A stretch of DNA of 19,765 nt from an uncultured Streptococcus sp. (GTDB lineage: Bacteria; Bacillota; Bacilli; Lactobacillales; Streptococcaceae), in the NCBI GenBank assembly GCA_934201655.1, contig CAKPXD010000011.1, forward strand, positions 1 through 19,765, written 5' to 3'. A program made the position numbers and the translations under genes. How positions within the stretch are numbered: position 1 is the stretch's first letter; each line of letters starts with the position of its first letter. The notes under the pieces were generated by a model, which made no database searches, was not told where the DNA came from, and saw nothing but the letters and a program-made list of their open reading frames with translations. Shown here piece by piece: positions 1-11,967 of the stretch.

Positions 1-3938
<3,938 letters not shown>

Positions 3939-3946
3939 CTAACTCT

Positions 3947-3975
3947 ATTGTATGTTCTTACTAAAATAAAGTCAA
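3947..3975 (-). promoter_or_regulatory. strH promoter
   Basis: On the minus strand, TTGACT (3975-3970), a 17-bp spacer and TACAAT (3952-3947) form a near-consensus sigma-A promoter. The expected start near 3940 gives a leader of about 45 nt holding the cre site and the AGGGGAGG ribosome binding site. strH is therefore likely transcribed separately from the regulator gene upstream. Confidence 0.8.
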
Positions 3976-4130
3976 GTTTTTGAGGAAATTACTATAAAAA
4001 ATAGAATAATTTATAAATTAAGATATATTTTTCTAATTTTGACTATTTTTTAGTAAAAAGGTTACTAATTATAGAATTGCCTGAAATGCTATTCTCAGGA
4101 AAGGGAGCCAATGCTATAATGGGAATATAA

Positions 4131-4160
4131 AAAACCTGAGACAGGTGCCTCAGGATTTTT
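4131..4160 (-). terminator. Terminator after the GntR regulator gene
   Basis: The arms CCTGAG (4135-4140) and CTCAGG (4149-4154) form a hairpin. It is flanked by an A-run on the left and a T-run on the right, so it can stop transcription both ways. It lies directly behind the regulator's stop codon at 4166 and separates it from strH. Confidence 0.75.
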
Positions 4161-4165
4161 ATAAA

Positions 4166-4882
4166 TTAGTGACCACGGTCACAAGAAATGAATTTAATTT
4201 TGTAGAAATCAGAACGTTTATAAGTTTCGATGTATTCCAAAACTTGACCAGTTGCTTCAAGCTGAGTTGTCTTAGTTTGGAAAACAGTTGGGAATTTAGT
4301 GTCGATTCCTAGGATAGAAGCGGCATGTTCTGGCGTCGGAAATACAATTTCGTTAATTTCTTCAAAATGCTCGTCATTCATGTGAATGTGGTAGTCCAAT
4401 TTGAAACGAGTATAGATAGAACTATAGTATTCAAGATTTGGATAGTTGGCATTGATGTATTGTTCAGGAATGTATGAACTGTGATAGATATAGGTAACAC
4501 CATTTGTTTCACGAACACGTTCAATCTTATAATAGAATTGATCGCCGCGTAGGCCGAGTTTTTCTAAATATTTAAGATCGTTTCCACGTTCGATAGAAAG
4601 AACAGTTACCTTATCGTCTTTGGTCTCGAAGATTTCTACATCAGAAAATTCAACGAGTTTATGCTTGCGAGCACGAGCTACGAATGTTCCTTTACCTTGT
4701 TGACGAACAATGTATCCGTCTTTAGCAAGGTCATTCAAGGCACGAACCACTGTGATTGAACTAACATCATACATGGAAATCAATTCTGCTTCAGTGTAGA
4801 ATTTATCTCCACTAGCGAATTGACCAGAAATGATCTTATTTTTCAATTCATCTTTAATGTATTGATACTTTGGAATTGCCAT
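4166..4882 (-). CDS. bgaR: GntR-family (HutC/UTRA type) transcriptional regulator, BgaR-like
   Basis: A 238-residue DNA-binding regulator. Residues 1-70 form a GntR winged helix-turn-helix (YQYIKDELKNKIISGQF, then SSITVVRALNDLAKDGYIVR and the QGKGTFVA wing end). Residues about 90-235 fit a UTRA effector domain, which in this subfamily binds sugar phosphates or related ligands. The start at 4882 is preceded by GAGGTG at good spacing. The gene is divergent from the bgaC-PTS-agaS-galM operon and matches the position of pneumococcal bgaR, so it most likely controls that operon in response to an imported sugar phosphate. The ligand and the sign of regulation are not visible in the sequence. The symbol is given by homology and position. 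Confidence 0.88.
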   Translation of the reverse strand: MAIPKYQYIKDELKNKIISGQFASGDKFYTEAELISMYDVSSITVVRALNDLAKDGYIVRQQGKGTFVARARKHKLVEFSDVEIFETKDDKVTVLSIERGNDLKYLEKLGLRGDQFYYKIERVRETNGVTYIYHSSYIPEQYINANYPNLEYYSSIYTRFKLDYHIHMNDEHFEEINEIVFPTPEHAASILGIDTKFPTVFQTKTTQLEATGQVLEYIETYKRSDFYKIKFISCDRGH

Positions 4883-4916
4883 ATTTTCACCTCATTTTTT
4901 TCCTTCTCCACTTATC

Positions 4917-4922
4917 ATTTTA
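4917..4922 (-). promoter_or_regulatory. Probable extended -10 of the bgaR promoter
   Basis: On the minus strand, TGTTAAAAT gives an extended -10 (TGn-TAAAAT, hexamer at 4922-4917) about 35 bp ahead of the bgaR start. No good -35 hexamer is seen at 17 bp, which suits an extended -10 promoter of modest strength. Confidence 0.55.
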
Positions 4923-5124
4923 ACATAAATTCTTAAAAATAGCTGAAAAGCACTTAAAAAAATTAAAATATCAGAATAAGAAATTAGAATACATATAAAT
5001 AATTTTTGTTTTGCCATGTATTTTTGCTCTTAAGTCAGAATGTTGATTTTATAGGATTTGAGATGATTTTTAGAAAAGATTCAGTAAAAAATTAGAAAAA
5101 TTTTAAAGAAAATTTCAAAAAGTA

Positions 5125-5153
5125 TTGACATTAATCCCCGATTAGTTTATAGT
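5125..5153 (+). promoter_or_regulatory. bgaC operon promoter
   Basis: TTGACA (5125-5130), a 17-bp spacer and TATAGT (5148-5153) form a near-consensus sigma-A promoter. The expected start near 5160 gives a leader of about 45 nt before bgaC. This is probably the main promoter for all seven downstream genes. Confidence 0.85.
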
Positions 5154-5162
5154 TGATATAAC
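5145..5162. promoter_or_regulatory. Palindrome over the bgaC -10 box, candidate BgaR operator
   Basis: GTTTATAGTTGATATAAC is an imperfect inverted repeat (GTTTATA against TATAAC around a short centre) that covers the -10 hexamer and reaches to about the start site. Its position fits an operator for the divergently encoded GntR regulator. Binding is inferred. Confidence 0.4.
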
Positions 5163-5168
5163 AATACA

Positions 5169-5182
5169 TGAAAGCGCAAACT
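5169..5182 (+). promoter_or_regulatory. cre-like site in the bgaC leader
   Basis: TGAAAGCGCAAACT agrees with the cre consensus at 12 of 14 positions. It sits in the 5' leader, as in strH. It also forms the left arm of a small inverted repeat with CGCTTT at 5186-5191, so a leader hairpin is an alternative reading. Confidence 0.45.
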
Positions 5183-5204
5183 TTTCGCTTTTAGGGGAGG
5201 AAGA

Positions 5205-6992
5205 ATGGCAAGATTTGAAATTAAAGATGATTTCTATCTGGATGGGAAACCATTCAAGATTTTGTCTGGCGCCATTCACTATTTTAGAGTTCCTGCGGAA
5301 GATTGGCATCATTCATTGTATAACCTCAAGGCACTAGGTTTCAATACGGTTGAGACTTATGTTGCTTGGAACATGCATGAACCTGCTGAAGGTAACTTTA
5401 ACTTTGAAGGCAATCTTGATTTAGAGAGATTTCTTCAAACTGCACAAGATTTGGGCTTATATGCAATTGTACGTCCTTCTCCATTTATCTGTGCAGAATG
5501 GGAATTCGGTGGTTTACCAGCATGGCTCTTGACCAAGGATATGAGAATACGGTCATCTGACCCAGCTTTCATTGACACGGTTGGTCGCTACTATGATCAG
5601 TTGCTTCCACGTCTAGTTCCGAGATTATTGGAAAACGGTGGGAATATTCTCATGATGCAAGTCGAAAATGAGTACGGATCCTATGGCGAGGACAAGACCT
5701 ACTTGAGGGAAATTCGACGTTTGATGGAAGAACGAGCAGTTACTTGTCCGCTTTTCACATCAGATGGACCATGGAGAGCAACTCTTAAGGCTGGAACCTT
5801 AATTGAGGATGATCTCTTTGTGACAGGGAACTTTGGTTCCAAGGCTGCTTATAATTTCTCACAGATGCAAGAATTCTTTGATGAGCACGGCAAGAAATGG
5901 CCGCTCATGTGTATGGAATTTTGGGATGGCTGGTTCAATCGATGGAAAGAACCAATCATTAAGCGTGAACCTGAGGAATTAGCAGAAGCTGTCCACGAGG
6001 TTTTAGAGCAAGGCTCTATTAACCTTTACATGTTCCACGGTGGAACCAACTTTGGTTTTATGAATGGTTGTTCAGCTCGAGGAACCATTGATTTACCACA
6101 AGTAACATCTTATGATTATGACGCTCTTCTTGATGAAGCTGGAAACCCAACTGCTAAATATTTCGCAGTGAAAGAAATGATGGCGACTTACTATCCTGAG
6201 TATCCGCAATCTGAACCGCTTTACAAAGAGAGTATGGAAGTTGAAAACATTCCACTGGTCGAGAAAGTTTCTCTTTTCGAAACCTTGGATAGCCTGACAA
6301 GTCCTATCGAAAGTCTCTACCCTAAGAAAATGGAAGAGCTAGGACAAGGTTACGGCTACCTACTCTATCGTACGGAAGCAAGTTGGGATGCGGATGAAGA
6401 ACGCATTCGAATCATTGACGGACGCGATAGAGCTCAACTCTTTATCGATGGCAAACGAGTGGCAACACAGTACCAAACAGAAATCGGTGAAGATATCTTT
6501 TATCAAGGTAAAAAGAAAACGCTATCCAATATTGATATACTTATTGAAAATATGGGGCGTGTCAACTATGGGCACAAATTCTTAGCAGATACACAGCGAA
6601 AAGGAATTCGCACAGGTGTTTGTAAAGATTTGCATTTCTTGCTCAACTGGAAGCAATATCCACTTCCTCTTGATAACCCAGAGAATATTGATTTCTCTAA
6701 GGGATGGACAGAAGGGCAACCTACCTTTTACGCTTATGACTTTAAAGTTGAGGCGCCAAAGGATACTTACTTAGACTTATCTGAGTTTGGTAAAGGGATT
6801 GCTTATATCAACGGACATCATCTAGGTCGTTTCTGGAATGTCGGTCCAACCTTATCTCTTTATATTCCACATAGCTATCTCAAAGAAGGTGCCAATCGCA
6901 TCATTATCTTTGAAACAGAAGGGGAGTATAAGGAATACATACATTTAACTTGTAAACCTACACTAAAACTTATAAAGGGGGAAAACTTATGA
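5205..6992 (+). CDS. bgaC: BgaC, GH35 beta-galactosidase
   Basis: A 595-residue family GH35 exo-beta-galactosidase. The N-terminal TIM barrel carries the classic motifs GAIHYFRVP (22-30), TVETYVAWNMHEP (48-60) and RPSPFICAEWEFGGLPAW (90-107). The acid/base is expected at E156 in QVENEYGSYG and the nucleophile at E238 in MEFWDGWF. The rest, from about 330, fits the family's beta-sandwich domains. The pneumococcal enzyme prefers Gal-beta-1,3-GlcNAc/GalNAc ends. The ATG at 5205 follows GGGGAGG. No signal peptide or anchor is visible, although the pneumococcal homologue has been reported at the cell surface. It is the first gene of the operon and its stop overlaps the EIIB start, so its product probably feeds the PTS encoded downstream. 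Confidence 0.95.
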   Translation: MARFEIKDDFYLDGKPFKILSGAIHYFRVPAEDWHHSLYNLKALGFNTVETYVAWNMHEPAEGNFNFEGNLDLERFLQTAQDLGLYAIVRPSPFICAEWEFGGLPAWLLTKDMRIRSSDPAFIDTVGRYYDQLLPRLVPRLLENGGNILMMQVENEYGSYGEDKTYLREIRRLMEERAVTCPLFTSDGPWRATLKAGTLIEDDLFVTGNFGSKAAYNFSQMQEFFDEHGKKWPLMCMEFWDGWFNRWKEPIIKREPEELAEAVHEVLEQGSINLYMFHGGTNFGFMNGCSARGTIDLPQVTSYDYDALLDEAGNPTAKYFAVKEMMATYYPEYPQSEPLYKESMEVENIPLVEKVSLFETLDSLTSPIESLYPKKMEELGQGYGYLLYRTEASWDADEERIRIIDGRDRAQLFIDGKRVATQYQTEIGEDIFYQGKKKTLSNIDILIENMGRVNYGHKFLADTQRKGIRTGVCKDLHFLLNWKQYPLPLDNPENIDFSKGWTEGQPTFYAYDFKVEAPKDTYLDLSEFGKGIAYINGHHLGRFWNVGPTLSLYIPHSYLKEGANRIIIFETEGEYKEYIHLTCKPTLKLIKGENL

Positions 6993-7465
6993 CAATTGTA
7001 GGATGCCGTATCGATGGGCGCTTAATTCACGGACAAGTCGCAAACCTTTGGTCTGCTAAACTTAATGTTTCACGTATCATGGTCGTTGACAATGATGTTG
7101 TGAACAACGACGTTGAAAAAAGCGGCTTGAAACTTGCAACACCACCAGGTGTAAAACTTAGTATTTTGCCAGTTGATAAAGCAGCAGCGAATATCCTTGC
7201 TGGTAAATACGATAGCCAACGTCTTTTGATTGTAGCACGCAAACCTGACCGCTTCCTCGGTTTGGTAGAAGCAGGTGTGCCACTTGAAACTGTCAATGTC
7301 GGCAACATGTCTCAAACACCAGAAACACGTGCGATCACACGTTCAATCAACGTGGTAGATAAGGATGTGGAAGATTTCCACAAATTGGCGGAAAAAGGTG
7401 TTAAACTTACTGCTCAAATGGTTCCAAATGATCCAGTTTCAGACTTTTTGAGCTTATTAAAATAG
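6989..7465 (+). CDS. gadV: PTS mannose-family EIIB component
   Basis: A 158-residue cytoplasmic EIIB of the mannose/sorbose/GalNAc family. It takes a phosphate from EIIA and passes it to the sugar entering through EIIC/EIID. The active-site His is H14 in the motif RIDGRLIHGQVANLW near the N-terminus, and the length is typical. The ATG overlaps the bgaC stop by 4 bp (ATGA) and follows AAAGGGGGA, so translation is probably coupled. The substrate cannot be read from the sequence; neighbouring AgaS and BgaC suggest GalN/GalNAc or a Gal-beta-1,3-linked disaccharide. The symbol follows the pneumococcal bgaC-locus naming as I recall it. Confidence 0.9.
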   Translation: MTIVGCRIDGRLIHGQVANLWSAKLNVSRIMVVDNDVVNNDVEKSGLKLATPPGVKLSILPVDKAAANILAGKYDSQRLLIVARKPDRFLGLVEAGVPLETVNVGNMSQTPETRAITRSINVVDKDVEDFHKLAEKGVKLTAQMVPNDPVSDFLSLLK

Positions 7466-7491
7466 GAAAAAATTTTTAGGAGGTCATTGTT

Positions 7492-8397
7492 ATGATACAA
7501 TGGTGGCAAATTTTACTTCTCACTTTGTACTCAGCTTATCAAATCTGTGATGAGTTGACGATCGTTTCTTCTGCAGGTTCGCCTGTATTCGCTGGTTTCA
7601 TTACTGGTTTAGTCATGGGAGATTTGACAACTGGTTTGTTTATCGGTGGTAGCTTGCAGTTGTTCGTACTTGGGGTAGGTACCTTCGGTGGTGCTTCTCG
7701 TATCGACGCAACTTCTGGTGCGGTTCTTGCGACTGCTTTCTCAGTTTCACAAGGAATCGAAACAGACCTTGCGATTACTACAATCGCTGTACCAGTAGCA
7801 GCACTTTTGACTTACTTCGACGTACTTGGTCGTATGACTACAACATTCTTCGCTCACCGTATTGATGCTGCGATTGAACGCTTTGACTATAAAGGAATCG
7901 AACGTAACTATCTTCTTGGTGCGCTTCCTTGGGCTCTATCTCGTGCCCTTCCAGTATTCTTCGCCCTTGCTTTCGGTGGAGAATTCGTACAAGGTGTTGT
8001 AAACCTTGTTAAAGAATACCAATGGGTTGCAGACGGTTTGACTCTTGCAGGTCGTATGCTTCCAGGTCTTGGATTCGCTATCTTGCTTCGTTACCTTCCA
8101 GTTAAACGTAACCTTCACTACCTTGCTATGGGATTCGGTTTGACAGCTATGTTGACTGTACTTTACTCATACGTAACAGGTCTTGGTGGAGCAGTTGCTG
8201 GTATCATTGGCACTCTTCCTGCTGACGTTGCTGAAAAAATTGGCTTTGCTAACAACTTCAAAGGATTGTCTATGATCGGTATCTCTATCGTAGGTATCTT
8301 CCTTGCGGTTGTTCACTTCAAGAACAGCCAAAAAGTTGCTGTAGCAGCACCTTCTACACCATCAGAAAGTGGGGAAATTGAAGATGACGAATTCTAA
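7492..8397 (+). CDS. gadW: PTS mannose-family EIIC component
   Basis: A 301-residue polytopic membrane protein of the EII-Sor/EIIC type. It opens with a short hydrophobic segment, then ITGLVMGDLTTGLFIGGSLQ and a Gly/Ala-rich GVGTFGGASRIDATSGAVLA stretch typical of the family. Further membrane segments run to about residue 280. The last ten residues are acidic and cytoplasmic in character. The start at 7492 follows a strong AGGAGG. With EIID it forms the sugar channel. Its end overlaps the start of EIID by 14 bp, so the two are probably translated together. Confidence 0.93.
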   Translation: MIQWWQILLLTLYSAYQICDELTIVSSAGSPVFAGFITGLVMGDLTTGLFIGGSLQLFVLGVGTFGGASRIDATSGAVLATAFSVSQGIETDLAITTIAVPVAALLTYFDVLGRMTTTFFAHRIDAAIERFDYKGIERNYLLGALPWALSRALPVFFALAFGGEFVQGVVNLVKEYQWVADGLTLAGRMLPGLGFAILLRYLPVKRNLHYLAMGFGLTAMLTVLYSYVTGLGGAVAGIIGTLPADVAEKIGFANNFKGLSMIGISIVGIFLAVVHFKNSQKVAVAAPSTPSESGEIEDDEF

Positions 8398-9205
8398 TTA
8401 CAAATTAACAAAAGAAGATTTTAATCAAATTAACAAACGTAGCTTGTTCACTTTCCAATTGGGATGGAACTACGAACGTATGCAAGCATCAGGTTACCTT
8501 TACATGATCTTGCCACAATTGCGTAAAATGTATGGAGATGGAACTCCTGAGTTGAAAGAAATGATGAAAGTTCATACTCAATTCTTCAACACTTCACCAT
8601 TCTTCCACACAATCATCGCTGGTTTTGACCTTGCCATGGAAGAAAAAGATGGCGTAGGTTCAAAAGATGCGGTTAACGGTATCAAGACAGGTTTGATGGG
8701 ACCATTCGCTCCTCTTGGAGATACAATCTTTGGTTCACTTGTACCTGCTATCATGGGATCTATCGCTGCAACAATGGCTATCGCTGGTCAACCTTGGGGT
8801 ATCTTCCTTTGGATCGCAGTTGCGGTAGCGTATGACATCTTCCGTTGGAAACAGTTGGAATTTGCATACAAAGAAGGGGTTAACCTTATCAACAACATGC
8901 AAAGTACTTTGACAGCTTTGATTGAAGCTGCATCTGTACTTGGTGTATTCATGATGGGTGCTCTTGTAGCAACAATGATCAACTTTGAAATTTCATACAA
9001 ATTGCCAATCGGTGAAAAGATGATTGACTTCCAAGACATCTTGAACTCAATCTTCCCACGTTTGCTTCCAGCAATCTTCACTGCATTCATCTTCTGGTTG
9101 CTTGGTAAGAAAGGTATGAATTCTACAAAAGCTATCGGTATCATTATCGTGCTTGCCTTGGCTCTTTCTGCTCTTGGTAAATTTGCACTTGGAATGGGCG
9201 CATAA
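8384..9205 (+). CDS. gadE: PTS mannose-family EIID component
   Basis: A 273-residue EIID membrane subunit. Family features include SLFTFQLGWNYERMQASGY near the N-terminus, NTSPFFHTIIAGFDLAMEE around residues 71-90 and the GPFAPLGDTIFGSLVPAIMG stretch. These are followed by hydrophobic segments and a C-terminal membrane helix. I chose the ATG at 8384, preceded by GTGGGGA. A GTG five codons earlier in frame would only add a short extension lying inside that ribosome binding site. The gene lies between EIIC and EIIA with almost no spacing. Confidence 0.93.
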   Translation: MTNSNYKLTKEDFNQINKRSLFTFQLGWNYERMQASGYLYMILPQLRKMYGDGTPELKEMMKVHTQFFNTSPFFHTIIAGFDLAMEEKDGVGSKDAVNGIKTGLMGPFAPLGDTIFGSLVPAIMGSIAATMAIAGQPWGIFLWIAVAVAYDIFRWKQLEFAYKEGVNLINNMQSTLTALIEAASVLGVFMMGALVATMINFEISYKLPIGEKMIDFQDILNSIFPRLLPAIFTAFIFWLLGKKGMNSTKAIGIIIVLALALSALGKFALGMGA

Positions 9206-9208
9206 TTT

Positions 9209-9613
9209 ATGACTAAATCATTGATTTTAGTGAGCCACGGTCGTTTCTGTGAAGAACTTAAAGGTAGCACAGAAATGATTATGGGACCACAAGACAACAT
9301 TCATGCGGTTGCTCTTCTTCCAGAAGATGGACCAGAAGAATTTACTGCTAAATTTGAAGCTGCTGTTGAAGGATTGGATGATTTCCTAGTCTTTGCGGAT
9401 CTTCTTGGCGGAACTCCATGTAACGTGGTGAGCCGTTTGATTATGGAAGGTCGTGACATTGAACTTTATGCAGGAATGAACCTTCCAATGGTCATTGAAT
9501 TTATCAATGCAAGCCTAACTGGCATGGATGCGGACTATAAGAGTCGTGCTTCAGAAAGCATTGTGAAAGTTAATGATTTATTGGCAAGCTTCGACGACGA
9601 TGAAGATGAATAA
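9209..9613 (+). CDS. gadF: PTS mannose-family EIIA component
   Basis: A 134-residue cytoplasmic EIIA domain that accepts phosphate from HPr. H10 in ILVSHGRFCEEL is the expected phosphorylation site. The DLLGGTPCNVVSRL motif (about residues 64-77) is characteristic of the fold. The C-terminus is a short acidic tail. It starts 3 bp after the EIID stop, so it is probably translationally coupled. Here EIIA and EIIB are separate proteins rather than the fused EIIAB of ManL. Confidence 0.92.
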   Translation: MTKSLILVSHGRFCEELKGSTEMIMGPQDNIHAVALLPEDGPEEFTAKFEAAVEGLDDFLVFADLLGGTPCNVVSRLIMEGRDIELYAGMNLPMVIEFINASLTGMDADYKSRASESIVKVNDLLASFDDDEDE

Positions 9614-9642
9614 GATGTAGCAAACTATCTTATAGAAAATAT

Positions 9643-9678
9643 ACATGGGAATGGGAGCGACTCCCATTCCCATGTTTT
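9643..9678 (+). terminator. Perfect 15-bp hairpin between gadF and agaS
   Basis: Arms 9643-9657 and 9661-9675 are exact reverse complements (15 bp, loop CGA), followed by TTTT. It looks like an intrinsic terminator but the U-tract is short and it lies inside an operon. Partial termination, or a barrier that protects the upstream PTS message from exonucleases, would both lower agaS-galM relative to the PTS genes. Confidence 0.7.
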
Positions 9679-9712
9679 CAATCATGAAACAATATTAGAT
9701 TAGAGGTTTTCA

Positions 9713-10876
9713 ATGCTAGATTATACAAAAGAAGATTTGCTTGAGTTGGGAGCAGAGATCACCACACGCGAAATTTACCAACAACCAGATGTTTGGAAGG
9801 AAGCTTTTGAATCCTATCAAGCCCGCCGTGATGAAATTGCAGCATTCTTGCAAGGAATTGCAGATAAACATGACTACATCAAGGTTATCCTGACTGGTGC
9901 TGGAACTTCAGCTTATGTAGGTGATACCTTGGTTCCATACTTCAAGGAAGTCTATGACGAACGTAAATGGAATTTCAATGCTATTGCGACAACTGATATC
10001 GTTGCAAACCCACAAACTTATCTGAAAAAAGACGTGGCAACTGTTTTGGTATCATTCGCACGTAGTGGAAACTCACCTGAGAGTGTGGCAACAGTTGACT
10101 TGGCTAAAGCTTTAGTTGACGAACTTTATCAAGTAACGATCACTTGTGCGGCTGAAGGGAAATTAGCACTTCAAGCCCACGGCGACGATCGCAACCTCTT
10201 GCTCTTGCAACCGGCAGCTTCTAACGATGCTGGCTTTGCTATGACATCAAGCTTTACTTCAATGATGTTGACAGCGCTTTTGGTCTTTGATCCAACTGAA
10301 TTTGCTCTTAAAGCTGAACGTTTTGAAGTGCTTTCTAGTCTTGCTCGTAAAGTTCTTGACAATGTGGCAGATGTGAAAGAGTTGGTTGACCTAGACTTTA
10401 ACCGAGTGATTTACTTAGGTGCAGGTCCATTCTTCGGACTTGCTCATGAAGCACAACTGAAAATTTTGGAATTGACTGCTGGTCAGGTTGCAACTATGTA
10501 TGAAAGCCCAGTTGGCTTCCGTCATGGTCCAAAATCTCTTATCAATGAAGATACTGTAGTTTTAGTTTTTGGTACTACAACGGACTATACTCGTCAGTAT
10601 GATTTAGACTTGGTTCGTGAAGTTGCTGGTGACAAAATTGCTCGTCGCGTTGTTCTCTTGAGTGATCAAGCTTTTGGTCTTGAAAACGTTAAGGAAGTAG
10701 CACTTGGCTGTGGCGGTGTCTTGAATGACGTTTACCGTGTATTTCCTTATATTGTTTATGGTCAACTATTTGCTCTCTTGACTTCGCTTAAGGTTGGAAA
10801 CAGACCTGATACACCATCACCTACAGGTACAGTAAACCGCGTCGTTCAAGGTGTTATTATTCACGAATTCAAATAA
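9713..10876 (+). CDS. agaS: AgaS, SIS-domain galactosamine-6-phosphate deaminase/isomerase
   Basis: A 387-residue protein with two SIS (sugar isomerase) domains. The first shows VILTGAGTSAYVGDTLVP (58-75) and SFARSGNSPES (114-124), the phosphosugar-binding loops. The second begins near residue 225 (VIYLGAGPFFGLAHEAQLK) and contains SPVGFRHGPKSL. AgaS proteins convert galactosamine-6-phosphate to tagatose-6-phosphate and ammonia. The ATG at 9713 follows AGAGG. It lies 99 bp after EIIA across a strong hairpin and directly before galM. No deacetylase, tagatose-6-phosphate kinase or aldolase is in the window, so those steps must be encoded elsewhere. Confidence 0.92.
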   Translation: MLDYTKEDLLELGAEITTREIYQQPDVWKEAFESYQARRDEIAAFLQGIADKHDYIKVILTGAGTSAYVGDTLVPYFKEVYDERKWNFNAIATTDIVANPQTYLKKDVATVLVSFARSGNSPESVATVDLAKALVDELYQVTITCAAEGKLALQAHGDDRNLLLLQPAASNDAGFAMTSSFTSMMLTALLVFDPTEFALKAERFEVLSSLARKVLDNVADVKELVDLDFNRVIYLGAGPFFGLAHEAQLKILELTAGQVATMYESPVGFRHGPKSLINEDTVVLVFGTTTDYTRQYDLDLVREVAGDKIARRVVLLSDQAFGLENVKEVALGCGGVLNDVYRVFPYIVYGQLFALLTSLKVGNRPDTPSPTGTVNRVVQGVIIHEFK

Positions 10877-10889
10877 TAAGGAGAGAAGG

Positions 10890-11927
10890 ATGAAAGCATA
10901 CACAGAACGTGTATTTGGGAAAGTTGATGGCAAGGCTGTTGTCGCATATCGCTTTGAAACAGAAGCAGGCTATCAACTAGAAATCATGACCTATGGTGCA
11001 ACGATTCTAGGCTATGTAACTCCTGATAAGGCTGGTAATTTTGCCAATGTTATCCTAGGCTTTGATGATTTTGACAGCTATGTAGGTAACAGTCCTAAAC
11101 ATGGAGCGAGTGTAGGTCCAGTTGCAGGTCGTATCGCAGGTGCGACATTTGAGCTTAATGGAAAAACCTATGAACTCGAAGTCAACAACGCAAGCAACTG
11201 TAACCACAGCGGTTCGACAGGTTGGGATTCTAGCTTGTTTGAATTGGTTGAAGTCAGCGACCATGGTTTGACTCTTTACACAGAAAGAACAGACGGTACA
11301 GGAGGTTTCCCTGGGAATCTTAAAATCTGGATTAGCTACCACTTGGAAGAAAATGGTGCTTACGAAGTTAGCTATAAGGTGACGACGGACCAGGATACCT
11401 TGGTTAATCCGACCAATCATAGCTACTTTAACCTGTCAGGCGATTTCACTCAGACTGTTGACCGCCATGTCTTCCAATTGAACACTGGGGGCATCTATCC
11501 AATTGCTCCTGATGGTGTTCCAGCTAAAACTCCAGATGCTAATCGTGATGTGGTCAAACATATCTACAATGGTGCCTTGTTGAAAGATATCTTTGCAGAA
11601 GAAGATGAACAGATTCAACTCGTATCTGGCTTAGACCATCCATTTGCTCTTCCTGCAGGACATGATAATGCTGGTTTCCTCTATGACCAAGGCTCAGGTC
11701 GTTTCTTACTCTTTAAAACAGAAGCTCCTTGCTTTGTAGTCTACACAGCTAACTTTGTGGATGAGAGTGTGATCATAGCTGGTCGACCAATGATTCAACA
11801 TAATGGGATTGCTCTTGAAGCACAGGCTTTACCAGATGCTATTCATAGTGATCTTAAAGATCAAGTGATTCTAAAAGCAGGTGAAACTTTTACCAGCAAA
11901 ACTCGTTACGAAATTGTCGTTAAATAA
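10890..11927 (+). CDS. galM: GalM, aldose 1-epimerase (mutarotase)
   Basis: A 345-residue mutarotase that interconverts the alpha and beta anomers of galactose/glucose, useful because beta-galactosidase releases the beta form. Motifs seen are HGASVGPVAGRIAGA (71-85), NHSG (H106), NPTNHSYFNLSGD with H177 as the likely general acid, and GIALEAQALPD with E310 as the likely base. The true start is ATG 10890, behind AAGGAGAGAAGG. An earlier ATG at 10851 lies inside agaS and has no ribosome binding site. It is the last gene of the operon. Confidence 0.94.
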   Translation: MKAYTERVFGKVDGKAVVAYRFETEAGYQLEIMTYGATILGYVTPDKAGNFANVILGFDDFDSYVGNSPKHGASVGPVAGRIAGATFELNGKTYELEVNNASNCNHSGSTGWDSSLFELVEVSDHGLTLYTERTDGTGGFPGNLKIWISYHLEENGAYEVSYKVTTDQDTLVNPTNHSYFNLSGDFTQTVDRHVFQLNTGGIYPIAPDGVPAKTPDANRDVVKHIYNGALLKDIFAEEDEQIQLVSGLDHPFALPAGHDNAGFLYDQGSGRFLLFKTEAPCFVVYTANFVDESVIIAGRPMIQHNGIALEAQALPDAIHSDLKDQVILKAGETFTSKTRYEIVVK

Positions 11928-11967
11928 AAAAATTCTCTGAAGTCATAGGATTTCAGAGAATTTTTTA
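11926..11967. terminator. Bidirectional terminator between galM and rnjA
   Basis: Arms AATTCTCTGAA (11931-11941) and TTCAGAGAATT (11952-11962) form an 11-bp stem. It is flanked by an A-run and a T-run, extending to AAAAAA...TTTTTT. It serves the galM operon on the plus strand and rnjA on the minus strand, and abuts both stop codons. Confidence 0.93.

Larger units (their letters stand above)
4883..5204. other. Divergent regulatory region between bgaR and bgaC
   Basis: A 322-bp, very AT-rich stretch with no credible protein gene. It holds the two outward-facing promoters, a palindrome over the bgaC -10 box and a cre-like site, listed separately. The middle, about 4930-5110, is A/T tracts in which I see nothing specific. 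Confidence 0.8.

Noticed and set aside
4112..4120. Plus-strand extended -10 TGCTATAAT ahead of the bgaR terminator
   Set aside because: No -35 is seen and it would only transcribe through the terminator antisense to the end of bgaR. It is plausible by chance in such AT-rich DNA.
8369..8383. GTG start five codons upstream of EIID
   Set aside because: It lies inside the purine-rich ribosome binding site that serves ATG 8384.
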